Part shown: in pieces, positions 1 through 9,372 of the stretch
Layout of the letters: each line of letters begins with the position of its first letter
How positions within the stretch are numbered: position 1 is the first letter of the stretch
Source of the DNA: Zhaonella formicivorans
GTDB lineage: Bacteria; Bacillota; DUOV01; Zhaonellaceae
DNA: 64,000 bases
Assembly (NCBI RefSeq): GCF_004353525.1
Contig: NZ_CP085524.1
Coordinates: 1,064,001-1,128,000, forward strand
Direction: 5' to 3'
Position numbers and translations under genes: made by a program
Notes under the pieces: generated by a model
What the model saw: only the letters and a program-made list of their open reading frames with translations
Told to the model about the DNA's origin: nothing
Database searches by the model: none

Positions 1-943
1 TTCCAACATCCGCTTCCCGTGCCTCGCCCGGACCGTTGACAACGCAGCCCATCACTGCAATTTTCAAGGGCTTGTCTATATGAGCGAGTTTTTCTTCCAC
101 TTCATTGGCAATACTTATCAAATCAATTCCACACCTGCCGCAGGTTGGGCAGGAGATCAACTCCACTCCCTTTTTTCTTAACCCCAGCGTTTTTAGGATT
201 TCATAACCAACGGCTACTTCCTCAACCGGGTCCCCTGTCAGTGAAACCCGGATCGTATCTCCAATGCCTTCAGCCAACAAAATTCCGATTCCCACGGCCG
301 ACTTCACAGTGCCGCTCTTTAAAGTGCCTGCTTCCGTAACTCCCAGATGCAAGGGATAAGGAACTTTGTCCGCCAGCAGGCGGTAAGCCTCTACCATCAA
401 CGGGATATCTGAGGCCTTAAGAGAAACCTTGATAGCGTTAAACTGCAGTTCTTCTAAAATAGTGATGTGCTCCAATGCGCTTTCCACCAAAGCCTCCGGA
501 ACCAGCCTGCCATATTTTGCCAACAATCTTTTATCAAGGGAGCCTGCATTTACTCCAATTCTTATTGGCACAGAGCGTTCCTTGGCCAGAGTGGTAATCA
601 ATTTGACCTTTTCTTTGGAACCAATGTTACCTGGGTTAAGTCTAAGGCCATCAACTCCGCTCTCGATAGCCTGCAGGGCCAGGCGGTAGTCGAAATGAAT
701 GTCAGCAATAAGCGGAATATTGATTCTCTCCCTGATTTTTTTGAGAGCAGCAGCCGCTTCGCTGTCCACCACAGCGACTCTCACTATTTCACAGCCGGCT
801 TTTTCTAGCCGGTGGATTTGCTGTACAGTAGCCGCCACATCTCGTGTGTCAGTGTTAGTCATGGATTGTACAGAAATGGGAGCCTTGCCGCCAATTGCTA
901 CTTTTCCTACGTGAATTGTATTACTTATTCTGCGTTTGATCAA
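1..943 (-). CDS. ispG: 4-hydroxy-3-methylbut-2-enyl diphosphate synthase, C-terminus cut by window edge
   Basis: IspG (GcpE) is an iron-sulfur enzyme that reductively opens the cyclic diphosphate MEcPP to HMBPP, the penultimate step of the MEP isoprenoid pathway. I translated it from the minus strand: it opens at a TTG (941-943) directly preceded by an in-frame TAA, giving [20 protein letters not shown]. Further on it has the family signatures [22 protein letters not shown] and RLNPGNIG. Near the cut end it has [11 protein letters not shown] and [12 protein letters not shown], which contain the cysteines expected to ligate the [4Fe-4S] cluster. About 314 residues are present of a usual 350. 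It lies 25 bases downstream of rseP and is probably the last visible member of the dxr-rseP-ispG run; dxr in the same cluster acts earlier in the same pathway. Confidence 0.95.
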   Translation of the reverse strand, partial: MIKRRISNTIHVGKVAIGGKAPISVQSMTNTDTRDVAATVQQIHRLEKAGCEIVRVAVVDSEAAAALKKIRERINIPLIADIHFDYRLALQAIESGVDGLRLNPGNIGSKEKVKLITTLAKERSVPIRIGVNAGSLDKRLLAKYGRLVPEALVESALEHITILEELQFNAIKVSLKASDIPLMVEAYRLLADKVPYPLHLGVTEAGTLKSGTVKSAVGIGILLAEGIGDTIRVSLTGDPVEEVAVGYEILKTLGLRKKGVELISCPTCGRCGIDLISIANEVEEKLAHIDKPLKIAVMGCVVNGPGEAREADVG

Positions 944-967
944 TTAGACAGCACCATCCAATTTAAT

Positions 968-1981
968 TCATTTTAGTATCAAGCGTACAATATCCTGATA
1001 AGTTATGAGCAGCATCAAGGCTATTAGGAGAAAAAAGCCAACAAAATGAATAAAGTTTTCCTTGTCCGGCTGCAGGGGTTGACCCCGTAGCTTTTCTAAC
1101 CCCAAAAAGATTAAGCGGCTGCCATCCAAGGCAGGGATAGGGAATAAATTGATTAAGCCTAAATTAAGACTGAGAATGGCAGCAAAATTAAGCACGCTTG
1201 CTAACCCAAATTCCACTGCTTGCCCCACTAATTGCACCATCCCTACTGGCCCTGCCACATCCGCGGGAATTTTACCTATAATCATTTGCACCAGGCTTGT
1301 TACCAACAAAATGCTTACACCAACAGCCTGTTTTACACCTAACATAATTGAATTCAAAAAGCCTTGCTTTTCCCAAGCTCTCTCAATACCAATCAGTCCA
1401 ACCTTGTGTTTAGGGTCCAGTCTGGGTGTTACAGCAAACGCCATTTTCTTATTTTCGCGCAGTACAGTGATTTCAATCTTTCTTTCCGGATTTTTATGGA
1501 TGATGGCAGTAAGTTCATCCCAGGAAGCTGTCTTTTCACCGTTAATAGCAATTATCCGGTCACCGGCCTGCAGCCCTGCCAGTTCAGCCGCCCCGCCGGG
1601 GACAACCCTGCCAACGACGTTTTGGTTTGAAGGTATGCCAATTCCCATGAAAACTATTATAAACAGCGTTAATGCCAGGATGAAGTTCATTAAACTACCA
1701 GCAGCTATGACCAGGCTGCGTTGCCCTACACTTTTTGTATTAAAGCCTCGGACATCATCTTCATCCCCCGGCTCCATTCCGGCCATACGGTTAAAGCCCC
1801 CGATAGGAAAGGCCCTAAGAGAGTACAATGTTTCTTTAGCTTGATAACCGATTATTTTAGGCCCCATGCCGATGGCAAACTCGTGTACCTTTATGCCCAC
1901 AGCTTTTGCAGCCAAGAGGTGACCAAGCTCGTGTGCTATAATTAAAACTCCCAAAATCAAAATGGTAATTAAAACTGACAA
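968..1981 (-). CDS. rseP: RIP site-2 metalloprotease RseP/RasP
   Basis: A membrane-embedded zinc protease that cleaves transmembrane substrates such as anti-sigma factors and leftover signal peptides. The 337-residue product has the HELGH zinc motif at residues 17-21 inside the first membrane segment. A PDZ-like domain follows at about 125-200 (VVPGGAAELAGLQAGDRI). The second active-site motif is in NLFPIPALDG near residue 285, and a last membrane segment is at the C-terminus. The TTG start follows a GAGGGTG ribosome site. The gene sits between dxr and ispG, the usual Bacillus/Clostridia order (yluC position). The family is clear; the actual substrate cannot be read from the sequence. Confidence 0.95.
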   Translation of the reverse strand: MSVLITILILGVLIIAHELGHLLAAKAVGIKVHEFAIGMGPKIIGYQAKETLYSLRAFPIGGFNRMAGMEPGDEDDVRGFNTKSVGQRSLVIAAGSLMNFILALTLFIIVFMGIGIPSNQNVVGRVVPGGAAELAGLQAGDRIIAINGEKTASWDELTAIIHKNPERKIEITVLRENKKMAFAVTPRLDPKHKVGLIGIERAWEKQGFLNSIMLGVKQAVGVSILLVTSLVQMIIGKIPADVAGPVGMVQLVGQAVEFGLASVLNFAAILSLNLGLINLFPIPALDGSRLIFLGLEKLRGQPLQPDKENFIHFVGFFLLIALMLLITYQDIVRLILK

Positions 1982-2004
1982 AACTTCACCCTCTTCCCTA
2001 AAAT

Positions 2005-3159
2005 TTAAAGCACTTCAGCCCTACGCTCAACTATTTCCCTAACTTTTAAATCAGTGGTAAGTATTTCCTCAAGCTCAGGATTGCTGCTATGTTCTATTGT
2101 ATCTAAGCTGTACTCAATCAGTTCACTTATCTGGGTAAAACCGATTCTCCCTGCCAGGAAAAGCTGAACTGCTTTCTCATTAGCGGCATTATAGATACAA
2201 GGAGCCGTTCCCCCTGCAAGTCCCGCCTGATATGCCAGTTTCAGGCCGGGGAAATTATCGTAATCAGGTTTTTCGAATGTAAGTTGTCCCACCATAGTCA
2301 GATCGAGCCTTTGCCATTTGTTCTCCCATCTGGCTGGCCAGGTCAAAGCATACTGAATTGGCAACCGCATATCCGGTAAACCAAGTTGAGCAAGCATCGA
2401 TCCATCCCGGAACCTTACTAAGGAGTGAATAATGCTCTGGGGGTGTACCAGGACTTCTATTTTACTTAAAGGCATGGCAAAAAGCCAATGGGCTTCAATT
2501 ACCTCCAACCCCTTGTTGACTAGGGTTGCTGAATCAACGGTTATCTTTGAACCCATAATCCAGTTTGGATGGCGAAGAGCCATTTGAGGTGTAACTTTAG
2601 ATAATTCTTCTTTTTGCCAGCCGCGAAAAGGGCCGCCCGATGCCGTTAAAATAATGCTTTCAGCAAATTCAGCCTGGTTTTGCAGGCATTGAAAAATCGC
2701 GCTGTGTTCGCTGTCCACAGGCAAAATTGCAACCCCATTTTTACGAGCTTCTTCCATTACCAATTGGCCTGCAGCCACCAGGGTTTCTTTATTAGCAAGA
2801 GCTATGTTTTTGCCCAACCTGATTGCTTCTAAAGTAGGCCTTAATCCACAAACACCGCTAACGGCAGTAATTACAATATCAACCTCGGGTAAAGCCACAG
2901 CTTCCCTAATCCCTTCTTCTCCTGCCAGTATTTTCGTTTTGACGTTACCCAGCTTTTGTTGCAACGCCGGCAAGAGATGACGGTCTGCTATAACAGCAAC
3001 CTGCGGTTTGTAGAATAGTATTTGCCGGCTTAACAGTTCAATATTGCTTCCTGCAACCAGTGCATGTATCTTCAATTGTTCCGGGAAAGCATCTACCACC
3101 TCTAAAGTCTGTCGTCCAATGGATCCGGTAGAACCTAGCAAAGCTATGCCTTTATTCAT
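2005..3159 (-). CDS. dxr: 1-deoxy-D-xylulose 5-phosphate reductoisomerase
   Basis: Converts DXP to MEP with NADPH, the first committed step of the non-mevalonate isoprenoid pathway. The 384-residue protein opens with the nucleotide-binding loop GSTGSIG (residues 9-15). It has the metal/substrate motif DSEHSAIFQ near residue 150 and the flexible-loop region RHPNWIMGSKITVDSATLVNKGLE near residue 200. I place the start at the ATG at 3159, eight bases after a GGAG site; a TTG one codon upstream is less likely. It is 13 bases downstream of the permease gene and 23 bases upstream of rseP. Length and order match Firmicute homologues. Confidence 0.97.
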   Translation of the reverse strand: MNKGIALLGSTGSIGRQTLEVVDAFPEQLKIHALVAGSNIELLSRQILFYKPQVAVIADRHLLPALQQKLGNVKTKILAGEEGIREAVALPEVDIVITAVSGVCGLRPTLEAIRLGKNIALANKETLVAAGQLVMEEARKNGVAILPVDSEHSAIFQCLQNQAEFAESIILTASGGPFRGWQKEELSKVTPQMALRHPNWIMGSKITVDSATLVNKGLEVIEAHWLFAMPLSKIEVLVHPQSIIHSLVRFRDGSMLAQLGLPDMRLPIQYALTWPARWENKWQRLDLTMVGQLTFEKPDYDNFPGLKLAYQAGLAGGTAPCIYNAANEKAVQLFLAGRIGFTQISELIEYSLDTIEHSSNPELEEILTTDLKVREIVERRAEVL

Positions 3160-3175
3160 CAAATTTCTCCTTACT

Positions 3176-4267
3176 TCATTTTTGCCAGGCGCGCCATCCA
3201 GCCTTGATTACAATTAATAAAATAGGGCCAATTATGACTCCCAGCACCCCAAAAATTTTCAAGCCGCCATAAATGGCAATCAGCGCCTCCAAAGGATGCA
3301 TTCCTACACTGTCGCCCACAATTTTCGGCTGCAAAAGTTGCCTGACAATAGTAACGAAAGCATATAAAACTAAAAGGGCCAAGGCCAAACGAACTTGGCC
3401 GTTAATAAATTCCCAAATCATCCATGGAATAAATACCGCACCCGGCCCCAATACAGGCAGTGCATCTACCAATCCCACAAAAATTGCGATTAATAAGGAA
3501 TAGTCAACGCCCAGCAAGTACAAGCCAGCTAAAGTCTGCACAAAGGTAATTAACATCAGCACCACTTGTGCCCTGATAAATCCTACCATGGCGGTACCAA
3601 CTTCTTGTCCAACAGAGTCAATTAATTTAGCTGTTCGCTCGGGCAAAAACCTGTAAATGCTGTTTCTGATTTTCTCTTTATCCCTACTAAAAAAGAAAGT
3701 AGCCATTAAAGTAAAGATTATGACTAACAGGCCGCTGGGAATCGAGGAAAAAAAAGCGATTGTGCCGGTTAAAAAGTCACCGGTTAATTCAGTCAAACGA
3801 TTAGCCAATTTTTCAATATTCGTCGTGGCATTTTGGATTAACTGTTCCGGTATATCCAGGGAAAAATAAAAAGCAGTAGTTTTGTGGATAAGGTCCAAAA
3901 CCAATTGAGTAAGTTCTCCCGATAATTCCGGCAGCATCCTGGAAAGCCTTATTAGTTCCGAAATCAAGCGGGCGATTAGCCATACTATGCCGGCGAGCAA
4001 GCCGCCAATAAGGCAAGTCAAAGTAATGAAAACGCTGGTAGTTCGGCCTATCTTCAGACGAAATTCTAAATAATCAACAACAGGATCAATCAACGCTGCC
4101 AGCGCCAGAGCCAATACAAAGGGCAGAACGATTGGAAGAAGGTAAATAATAAATCCCTTTAAAGCAGGAATAATATAGTAATACGCAAGAAACAAGATAA
4201 TAAGAACACTAAGAGTTGTAACAGACTTTATGGCAAACTTTAATAACCTGGGTGAAATTTCCTTCAT
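3176..4267 (-). CDS. AI-2E family permease, YtvI-like sporulation membrane protein
   Basis: A hydrophobic protein of about 363 residues with some eight predicted membrane segments: a pair at about 15-60, further ones at about 80-105 and 180-200, and a C-terminal bundle from about 225. The architecture is that of the PerM/AI-2E exporter superfamily. The conserved stretch GLVDALPVLGPGAVFIPW lies near residue 270, and VVGD-like QPKIVGDSVGMHPL near residue 315. It resembles the YtvI branch required in sporulation, but AI-2E family transporters of unknown substrate look similar. Start chosen at the ATG at 4267, which follows GAGGTG; a TTG start four codons upstream would lie inside that ribosome site. 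It sits unusually between cdsA and dxr. Confidence 0.8.
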   Translation of the reverse strand: MKEISPRLLKFAIKSVTTLSVLIILFLAYYYIIPALKGFIIYLLPIVLPFVLALALAALIDPVVDYLEFRLKIGRTTSVFITLTCLIGGLLAGIVWLIARLISELIRLSRMLPELSGELTQLVLDLIHKTTAFYFSLDIPEQLIQNATTNIEKLANRLTELTGDFLTGTIAFFSSIPSGLLVIIFTLMATFFFSRDKEKIRNSIYRFLPERTAKLIDSVGQEVGTAMVGFIRAQVVLMLITFVQTLAGLYLLGVDYSLLIAIFVGLVDALPVLGPGAVFIPWMIWEFINGQVRLALALLVLYAFVTIVRQLLQPKIVGDSVGMHPLEALIAIYGGLKIFGVLGVIIGPILLIVIKAGWRAWQK

Positions 4268-4275
4268 AGTGCACC

Positions 4276-5070
4276 TCAATCTATTATAAACCCTTGCAAA
4301 TAATAGTATACTACCGGTATTGCAAAGAGTAAGCTGTCAAACCTATCAAGAATGCCGCCATGGCCAGGCAACAAAATTCCGGAATCCTTTATTCCCGCTT
4401 CCCGCTTTAAGGCAGACTCCCAAAGGTCCCCCACGATGCCTGTTATTGCTACCAGCACAGAAAGTATAATTCCATGTAATGCAGGCAGCAGCTGCCAAAA
4501 ATAGTTTAGGAGCATTGCCGTCAAAGCAGTTGCTACTATACCACCTACCGCTCCTTCAACTGTTTTCTTAGGGCTCACCAAGTGGTGCAGTTTCCGTTTG
4601 CCGAATTTTTTTCCTACAAAATAAGCCCCGCTGTCGTTAACCCAGATCAAAATTAAAATCATTACCACCCATTGGAAGCCATCAGAAAATTGAAACCTGA
4701 CTTGCAAGAGATAGCTGAAGAAACCGGCCACGTAAAAGACTCCCAAAAAAGTTAAGGCAAAATCCTTTACATTTCTTTTGCCAAAATTGCTAAGCAAAGA
4801 TATGGCACCAAACAAAAAAAATGGCAATAGCAACTCAAGCCTGGTGTAAGGGGTTCCCAGATAAGTTGCCCCAAGTATTATCAAGGCGGCAAAATACCCT
4901 AAAAGACAAAAAGGTTTTGCGCCTAACCTGTAAACCATGCCGAAGTATTCCTTCAATCCTAATAAGCTTAAAATAGTAATGGTTAAGAAGAATGGCAGCT
5001 TGCCCCAATATACGACCAACAAAGCAAAGGGAATACCTAAAAGCGCCGTTAAAAACCTCTGCCACAACAT
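4276..5070 (-). CDS. cdsA: Phosphatidate cytidylyltransferase
   Basis: Makes CDP-diacylglycerol from phosphatidic acid and CTP, the branch point for all phospholipids. The 264-residue polytopic protein ends with the CdsA signature: GDLWESALKREAGIKDSGILLPGHGGILDRFDS, residues about 210-245, which holds the conserved acidic and lysine residues of the active site. KKFGKRKLHHLVSPKKTVEGAVGG near residue 160 is the second conserved block. The ATG follows GGAG by seven bases. It is immediately downstream of uppS, the standard uppS-cdsA pair, linking this cluster to the PlsX-led phospholipid pathway further along the window. Confidence 0.96.
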   Translation of the reverse strand: MLWQRFLTALLGIPFALLVVYWGKLPFFLTITILSLLGLKEYFGMVYRLGAKPFCLLGYFAALIILGATYLGTPYTRLELLLPFFLFGAISLLSNFGKRNVKDFALTFLGVFYVAGFFSYLLQVRFQFSDGFQWVVMILILIWVNDSGAYFVGKKFGKRKLHHLVSPKKTVEGAVGGIVATALTAMLLNYFWQLLPALHGIILSVLVAITGIVGDLWESALKREAGIKDSGILLPGHGGILDRFDSLLFAIPVVYYYLQGFIID

Positions 5071-5082
5071 ATGCTCACTCCG

Positions 5083-5865
5083 TTATTTTTTAATGCCACC
5101 GAATCTGCGTTCCCTGCATATATAATCCTGTAAAGCTTGGTAAAGGTGCTCCCGCTTAAATTCGGGCCAAAAAACGTCTGTAAACCAAAACTCAGTATAA
5201 GCAGATTGCCAAAGTAAATAATTGCTGATTCTAAATTCACCCGACGGGCGGATGAGCAAATCAGGGTCCGGTAACGAACCGGTGTATAAATTGGCGGCAA
5301 TGACTTCCTCGGTTATTTCTTGGGGGCTAATCTCGCCGGAAATGACTTTCTGCGCGATTGCCCGGGTTGCATCTACCAGTTCGGCCCTTCCCCCATAATT
5401 CAAGGCAATATTCAAAATCAGTCCTTTATTATCCTTTGTTAAATTTACTGCTCTAGCCAGTTCATGGCGTGCTGTCTCCGGTAAACTGGCGATTCTGCCG
5501 ATAGGATTAATTCTAACATTTTTACGGTGCAATTCTGTAGATTCTTTCTGCAGGTATTCTGTCAGCAGGTTCATTAAAACATCAACTTCTTCTTGGGGAC
5601 GTTTCCAATTTTCCGTAGAAAAAGCGTAAACGGTCAAAACTGCTATCCCCAGCTCAGCACAGGCCTCCACAATTTCCCGCAGAGATTCAACTCCGGCCCT
5701 ATGCCCTGCAGCCCGCGGTAAACCCCTTTTTTGGGCCCAGCGCCCGTTTCCGTCCATAATTATGGCAATGTGCCGGGGCAGTTTGTTTGACTCTAACGTT
5801 AAAAAATTTTCTTTTTTCTTCCTGGTGATAAAGTTTGTTACCGTAGGCCACCTAAAGGGACCCAT
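5083..5865 (-). CDS. uppS: Undecaprenyl diphosphate synthase (isoprenyl transferase)
   Basis: Condenses eight IPP units onto FPP to form the C55 lipid carrier for cell-wall synthesis. The catalytic motif [21 protein letters not shown] starts near residue 36 with the essential Asp at residue 38. [11 protein letters not shown] and the C-terminal [23 protein letters not shown] block bind substrates. The 260-residue protein has an N-terminal extension of about 28 residues relative to many homologues, but the ATG follows AAGGAGATG at good spacing, so I keep it. A strong terminator and a ferredoxin gene lie just upstream, so uppS may have its own promoter or rely on read-through. Confidence 0.96.
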   Translation of the reverse strand: MGPFRWPTVTNFITRKKKENFLTLESNKLPRHIAIIMDGNGRWAQKRGLPRAAGHRAGVESLREIVEACAELGIAVLTVYAFSTENWKRPQEEVDVLMNLLTEYLQKESTELHRKNVRINPIGRIASLPETARHELARAVNLTKDNKGLILNIALNYGGRAELVDATRAIAQKVISGEISPQEITEEVIAANLYTGSLPDPDLLIRPSGEFRISNYLLWQSAYTEFWFTDVFWPEFKREHLYQALQDYICRERRFGGIKK

Positions 5866-5893
5866 AAATTTGCATCTCCTTTATTTTATTAAC

Positions 5894-5917
5894 AAACCCC
5901 CTCGGCAGAGGGGGTTT
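5894..5917 (-). terminator. Intrinsic terminator after the ferredoxin gene
   Basis: A perfect 10-bp stem (AAACCCCCTC with GAGGGGGTTT) and a four-base loop. On minus it follows the ferredoxin stop codon at once and is followed by an AT-rich tract. It probably separates the pyrH-frr-ferredoxin transcript from uppS-cdsA. Confidence 0.8.
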
Positions 5918-5922
5918 ATTAA

Positions 5923-6090
5923 TTATTCCTCGACAATCGCTTCGTTTGGGCAAACGCTTGCACAGCTACCACATTCGGTGCAAGTTTCAGGATCAATTAC
6001 GAAATGATCAGCGCCCTCGGAAATAGACCCTGTTGGGCATTCATCCATGCAAATTCCGCATGATAAGCATGCATCAGTAATTTTATACAC
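5923..6090 (-). CDS. Small 2[4Fe-4S] ferredoxin
   Basis: A 55-residue bacterial ferredoxin translated directly from the minus strand. It begins MYKITDACLSCGICMDECP and continues to TCTECGSCASVCPNEAI. Both halves have the C-x2-C-x2-C-x3-CP pattern, so two low-potential [4Fe-4S] clusters are expected. The GTG start (6088-6090) lies immediately after the TAA of the upstream PASTA-like gene, and its ribosome site GGAGGTG is inside that gene, so the two are probably translationally coupled. A candidate electron donor for low-potential enzymes, for example the IspG reaction or the NuoEFG-less complex I in this window, but that partner choice is inference. Confidence 0.93.
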   Translation of the reverse strand: MYKITDACLSCGICMDECPTGSISEGADHFVIDPETCTECGSCASVCPNEAIVEE

Positions 6091-6333
6091 TTATTCCACC
6101 TCCTTTCGAAGGATCTTTTCATCCACGGGGGAATAAGCCACTACCAGATTAACTTTGCTCTCATCCGAAAAAGTTTGCCTTACCACCCTGCATATTTTCC
6201 CCGCTTGTTCTTGGGGTGCTTGTGTAACTGTGATAGTTTCAATCTCAAAGCCATGTTCTTCCAATATTTTTTGAGCCATCGCAACCTGATACGCCAACAA
6301 CCCCGGGAATTCAACTTGGTTCTTAGATTTCAA
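6091..6333 (-). CDS. Small PASTA-domain-like protein
   Basis: An 80-residue protein with no membrane segment or signal peptide. Its core reads like one PASTA repeat: FPGL, then a helix [12 protein letters not shown], the strand EIETITVT, then GKICRVVRQ and a final strand [16 protein letters not shown] domains usually occur outside the cell on penicillin-binding proteins and Ser/Thr kinases; here one stands alone and appears cytoplasmic. The start overlaps the end of frr by 11 bases and its stop abuts the ferredoxin GTG, so the three genes look co-translated. Family assignment is from pattern only; no function is claimed. Confidence 0.65.
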   Translation of the reverse strand: MKSKNQVEFPGLLAYQVAMAQKILEEHGFEIETITVTQAPQEQAGKICRVVRQTFSDESKVNLVVAYSPVDEKILRKEVE

Positions 6334-6879
6334 GAATTTCAGCCTCTTTATTAGCTAAAATCTTATCAATTTGCTCTATATACTTGTCTGTAAGCTTCTG
6401 TACTTGTTCCTGGCCTTTCTTGCACTCGTCCTCAGTAATGGATCCTTCTTTTTCCAGCTTCTTAATACTGTCGTTGGCATCCCTGCGGAAATTCCTAACC
6501 TCAACCCTGTACTCTTCTGCTTTTTTCTTAACCACTTTTACCAGCTCGTTCCTGCGTTCTTGAGTCAGCTGAGGTATACTAATCCGGATTACTGTACCAT
6601 CGTTAGAAGGTGTAAGCCCCAGATCCGATTTGAGAATAGCTTTTTCAACAGCAGCAATCACCGTTCTGTCCCAAGGCTGAATAACTAAAAGCCTCGGCTC
6701 TGGAGCTGAGATATTTGCCAATTGGTTAATAGGCGTAGGAGTACCATAGTATTCTACAGTAATCTTTTCCAGCAAAGCCGGATTAGCTCTGCCTGCCCTC
6801 AAAGAGCTATAATCCCGCTTAAGAGCTTCGGTTGCTTTTTTCATGCGCTCTTCAACATCTTTTAGCAACGTATCAAGCA

Positions 6880-6880
<1 letters not shown>
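6323..6880 (-). CDS. frr: Ribosome recycling factor
   Basis: With EF-G, splits the post-termination ribosome. At 185 residues it has the family length. Hallmarks are [20 protein letters not shown] (residues about 27-46), the PINQLANIS segment and the C-terminal helix of the three-helix bundle ([24 protein letters not shown] region). Its ATG overlaps the pyrH stop codon by one base (TAATG), so the pair is translationally coupled. Confidence 0.98.
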
Positions 6881-7680
<800 letters not shown>

Positions 7681-7683
7681 CTA

Positions 7684-7709
7684 AAAAAAGAGAACACATT
7701 CGTGCTCTC
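7684..7709 (-). terminator. Intrinsic terminator after tsf
   Basis: On minus, GAGAGCAC and GTGTTCTC form an 8-bp stem (one G-T pair) with a four-base loop starting right after the tsf stop codon, followed by a run of six T. It closes the highly expressed rpsB-tsf unit. Confidence 0.85.
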
Positions 7710-8363
7710 TTACTTTGTTCCCGACGTCAAGGCTTGAACTTCGGCAGCAAAATCGTTCTGCTTTTTTACCAATCCCTCGCCGAGTTCATAACGTACAAAC
7801 CGACGTACAGAAATATTTTCGCCTATTTTGGCTATTTTTTCAGTTATTAACTGCTGAACAGTTTTATCGGGATCTTTAATGAACGGCTGTTCCAAAAGAC
7901 ATACTTCTTTGAAGAATTTTTCAATTCTTCCTTCCACCATTTTTTCAACAATCTTTTCCGGTTTCCCTTCGTTTAAAGCTTGCGCTCTCAGGATGTTCTT
8001 TTCTTTTTCAATTTCCTCCTGAGGAACTTGCTCCCGGGAAACATATTCCGGCTTGGAAGCTGCAACCTGCATAGCAATATCCTTGGCTAATTCTTTAAAT
8101 TCATCAGTCTTAGCCACAAAATCGGTCTCGCAGTTAAGCTCAAGTAGAACGCCGATACGTCCTCCTCCATGGATGTAAGCCTCAACTAAACCTTCGGTAG
8201 CAATCCGGCCAGCCCGCTTGGCAGCCGCAGCCAGACCTTTTTCACGAAGGTATTCAATGGCTTTCTCCATGTCGCCATTCGTCTCGCTAAGGGCCTTCTT
8301 GCAATCCATCATCCCGGCCCCGGTACGTTCCCTTAATTCTTTAACCTGATTAGCACTTATCAT
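7710..8363 (-). CDS. tsf: Translation elongation factor Ts, short form
   Basis: Nucleotide exchange factor for EF-Tu. The 217-residue protein has the N-terminal UBA-like region ([25 protein letters not shown]) and the conserved [15 protein letters not shown] segment near residue 77. Proteobacterial EF-Ts is about 280 residues; this shorter form is found in many Clostridia and Thermus. It follows rpsB by 42 bases and ends in its own terminator. Confidence 0.98.
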   Translation of the reverse strand: MISANQVKELRERTGAGMMDCKKALSETNGDMEKAIEYLREKGLAAAAKRAGRIATEGLVEAYIHGGGRIGVLLELNCETDFVAKTDEFKELAKDIAMQVAASKPEYVSREQVPQEEIEKEKNILRAQALNEGKPEKIVEKMVEGRIEKFFKEVCLLEQPFIKDPDKTVQQLITEKIAKIGENISVRRFVRYELGEGLVKKQNDFAAEVQALTSGTK

Positions 8364-8405
8364 CTTACCTATCCCCTTATTACAAGACTACGCTATCGGG
8401 GTTCA

Positions 8406-9113
8406 TTACGCTTCTTCCACTTCTTCAGGTTGACCCTGGGTACCCTCGATGACTGCGTCTGCTATCTTGCTGGTTAAAAGTTTCACCGCCCGAATAGCGT
8501 CGTCATTTCCTGGAATTACATAATCAACTTCGTCCGGATCGCAGTTAGTGTCTACTATAGCTACGATAGGGATTCCTAGCCGACGAGCTTCTGCAACTGC
8601 TATTCTTTCTTTACGAGGGTCAATAATAAATAAGACACCGGGAAGCTCGTTCATATTCTTGATGCCGCCTAAAAATCTTTGCAGTTTTTCTCTTTCCGCC
8701 AGAAGCTGAGTAACTTCTTTTTTGGGCAGAACTGCAAAAACGCCTTCTTCTTCCATGCGCTCAAGCTCATGCAAGCGGTTGATTCTCTGGCGAATAGTTT
8801 GAAAATTGGTCAGCATTCCGCCCAGCCATCTCTGGTTCACATAAAACATTCCGCATCTTTCTGCTTCTTCTTTTACAGAATCTTGGGCTTGTTTTTTTGT
8901 TCCAACAAATAGCACTGTTTTTCCTTCGCTGACCATATCACGAACAAAATTATAAGCTTCTTCGACTTTACGCACAGTTTTCTGCAAGTCGATTATGTAA
9001 ATGCCGTTTCGTTCGGTAAAGATGTACGGCGCCATTTTGGGGTTCCAACGGCGGGTCTGATGACCGAAATGTACCCCAGCTTCCAGTAACTGCTTCATGG
9101 AAATCACAGCCAT
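8406..9113 (-). CDS. rpsB: 30S ribosomal protein S2
   Basis: The 235-residue S2 protein starts [27 protein letters not shown] and contains [15 protein letters not shown] and [23 protein letters not shown], all S2 signatures. I chose the ATG at 9113 because the GGAGGTG ribosome site lies seven bases upstream; an upstream ATG at 9131 would itself overlap that site. It heads the rpsB-tsf unit and is preceded by a promoter and a long structured leader. Confidence 0.98.
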   Translation of the reverse strand: MAVISMKQLLEAGVHFGHQTRRWNPKMAPYIFTERNGIYIIDLQKTVRKVEEAYNFVRDMVSEGKTVLFVGTKKQAQDSVKEEAERCGMFYVNQRWLGGMLTNFQTIRQRINRLHELERMEEEGVFAVLPKKEVTQLLAEREKLQRFLGGIKNMNELPGVLFIIDPRKERIAVAEARRLGIPIVAIVDTNCDPDEVDYVIPGNDDAIRAVKLLTSKIADAVIEGTQGQPEEVEEA

Positions 9114-9163
9114 ACTTACACCTCCTCCCATTGGTTTTTACCTCCGCCTGCCTTCATCCGCCA

Positions 9164-9206
9164 CAGAGACTACCTGACGATAGCACCTCTCTGTTGACTC
9201 TGGTAG
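9164..9206 (-). promoter_or_regulatory. Candidate structured leader of rpsB
   Basis: The rpsB 5' leader is about 110 bases. Two complementary pairs cross each other: bases 9164-9169 pair with 9188-9193 (six bp), and 9170-9174 pair with 9202-9206 (five bp). The second strand of the inner helix lies outside the first hairpin, so an H-type pseudoknot is possible. Ribosomal-protein leaders are often autoregulatory; that role here is inference from position and pairing only. Confidence 0.4.
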
Positions 9207-9230
9207 ACGTGTGTATTTACACCAAAAAAC

Positions 9231-9259
9231 AGTATAGCATAGGCCGACTGGCAAGGCAA
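9231..9259 (-). promoter_or_regulatory. Sigma-A type promoter of rpsB-tsf
   Basis: On minus: -35 TTGCCT (9254-9259), a 17-base spacer and -10 TATACT (9231-9236), preceded by TGC as in an extended -10. Transcription would start near 9224, giving a leader of about 110 bases. Confidence 0.75.
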
Positions 9260-9327
9260 GTTTTTATTTTGAAATCAGTCTTTAATTTGCCCTCTAAGCC
9301 CTAATTTATATGCAATGAAGTCAAAAC

Positions 9328-9348
9328 AACGTTATGATAACGTTATGA
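9328..9348. repeat. Short tandem direct repeat
   Basis: AACGTTATGA occurs at 9328-9337 and again at 9339-9348, one base apart, beside the left hairpin of the mobile element. The stretch 9241-9356 otherwise holds no gene that I can see. Confidence 0.5.
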
Positions 9349-9372
9349 AAAGAAAAAGACCGCAGCCGGTCT
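9346..9372 (-). terminator. Terminator hairpin on the left flank of the mobile element
   Basis: AGACC and GGTCT (9357-9361 and 9368-9372) form a short stem; on minus it is followed by TTTTTCTTTTC. It is probably the original codY transcription terminator. A near copy of the same hairpin lies at 9780-9796 on the other side of the inserted element. Confidence 0.7.

Noticed and set aside
1149-1844. 231-codon plus-strand frame antisense to rseP
   Set aside because: It is the complement of a conserved gene and has no ribosome site or family features.
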